A DNA stretch of 6,344 nucleotides from NCBI GenBank assembly GCA_031284225.1, contig JAITAH010000258.1, positions 1-6,344 of the forward strand. The letters run 5' to 3'. Of this stretch, positions 5,857 to 6,344 are shown in pieces. The stretch comes from Dysgonamonadaceae bacterium (GTDB taxonomy: Bacteria; Bacteroidota; Bacteroidia; Bacteroidales; Azobacteroidaceae). A model generated the notes under the pieces. It worked only from the letters and a program-made list of their open reading frames with translations. It was not told the DNA's origin and searched no databases. The position numbers and the translations under genes are program-made. Numbering within the stretch: the stretch's first letter is position 1; each line of letters starts with the position of its first letter.

Positions 5857-6344
5857 TGCTGTCGATACTGATTCCGATTTACAATTTCTCCTGTTTCGAC
5901 TTGGCGAGGGAATTGTCGGCGCAAGCATCGGCAGCCAATGTTCCGTTCGAAATTATTTGCATAGATGATGCTTCTTGCTTTTATAAAAAAGAAAATCGTG
6001 CAATTCGGGACTTGCCTCACACCGTTTACATAGAATTAATCGAAAACATCGGGAGAAGTCGTATCCGGAATTTATTAGTGTCTAAAGCCCAATACGATAT
6101 TCTTTTATTTTTAGACTGCGATTCCAAAATCGCGAACAGCGATTATATAAAAAGGTATTTAGAAGAATTCCGCCGGGCAGATATTCTCTCCGGCGGAACG
6201 CTTTACGAACCTTGTCCGCCCACCGATCTCAATTACGCGCTGCATTGGACATTCGGTTCCAAACGCGAATCCCCACCGGACGAAAATCAACGGAAAACAT
6301 TCACTTCCAATAATTTTATAATCAAAAAAACGATCATTGAAAAA
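5856..6344 (+). CDS. Family 2 glycosyltransferase, 3' end outside the window
   Basis: The frame is open for 163 codons from ATG 5856 to the window edge without a stop. The N-terminus MLSILIPIYNFSCFDLAREL is the typical GT-A opening strand. IICIDDAS (33-40) carries the nucleotide-binding aspartates. ENIGRSRIRNLL (63-74) matches the family's N-x-G-x-x-x-x-R-N motif, and LLFLDCDSKI (83-92) holds the metal-binding DxD at 87-89. TSNNFIIKK (150-158) fits the acceptor-side segment that follows. It probably transfers a sugar from a nucleotide donor at the cytoplasmic face during polysaccharide or glycolipid assembly, but donor and acceptor cannot be read. The ATG shares its A with the last base of the peptidase TAA (TAATG), so the two genes should be co-transcribed and coupled. 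The catalytic C-terminal part is not visible. Confidence 0.9.
   Translation, partial: MLSILIPIYNFSCFDLARELSAQASAANVPFEIICIDDASCFYKKENRAIRDLPHTVYIELIENIGRSRIRNLLVSKAQYDILLFLDCDSKIANSDYIKRYLEEFRRADILSGGTLYEPCPPTDLNYALHWTFGSKRESPPDENQRKTFTSNNFIIKKTIIEK

Noticed and set aside
5748..6020. 90-residue minus-strand ORF across the peptidase/glycosyltransferase junction
   Set aside because: It is antisense to two genes with clear conserved motifs and has no protein signature of its own.

Overview
The window looks like a chromosomal segment from a Bacteroidetes bacterium, most likely Bacteroidales. The protein sequences point that way (GMP synthase, thymidylate kinase and a secreted C1B peptidase of the type found there). 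So do the promoters: several intergenic regions carry the Bacteroidetes TTTG / TAnnTTTG signature, and the start codons lack strong Shine-Dalgarno sequences. The species cannot be read from the sequence.

Layout. (1) Bases 1 to about 667 are the right-hand remains of an IS4-type insertion sequence. Its transposase is broken by an internal deletion plus frameshift, and the remnant stops within about 10 bp of the tmk stop codon. (2) Bases 671-2865, minus strand, hold a two-gene nucleotide operon. guaA (GMP synthase) comes first and tmk (dTMP kinase) second, joined by an ATGA stop/start overlap. A TAnnTTTG box lies 20 bp upstream of guaA. (3) Bases 2866-3491 are 626 bp without an intact gene, but they are not featureless. 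They hold two protein-like reading frames without usable starts (one per strand, probably decayed genes), a 16-bp-arm inverted repeat, and two related copies of a 46-bp promoter-like sequence. (4) Bases 3492-4509, plus strand, form a compact three-gene cassette: a YtxH-like membrane-anchored helical protein, a two-TM holin-X-like protein and a short unrecognised protein. The order and architecture resemble the yqjD-yqjE-yqjK cluster of enterobacteria. (5) Bases 4619-6344, plus strand, carry their own promoter, an exported bleomycin-hydrolase-type cysteine peptidase, and a family 2 glycosyltransferase. The glycosyltransferase start overlaps the peptidase stop by one base, and the gene runs off the window.

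Most genes are housekeeping or conserved. I found no CRISPR array, tRNA, rRNA, phage module or obvious defence system. The parts most worth a second look are the gene graveyard with its hairpin and duplicated promoter (about 2909-3413), the deleted transposase, and the membrane cassette.
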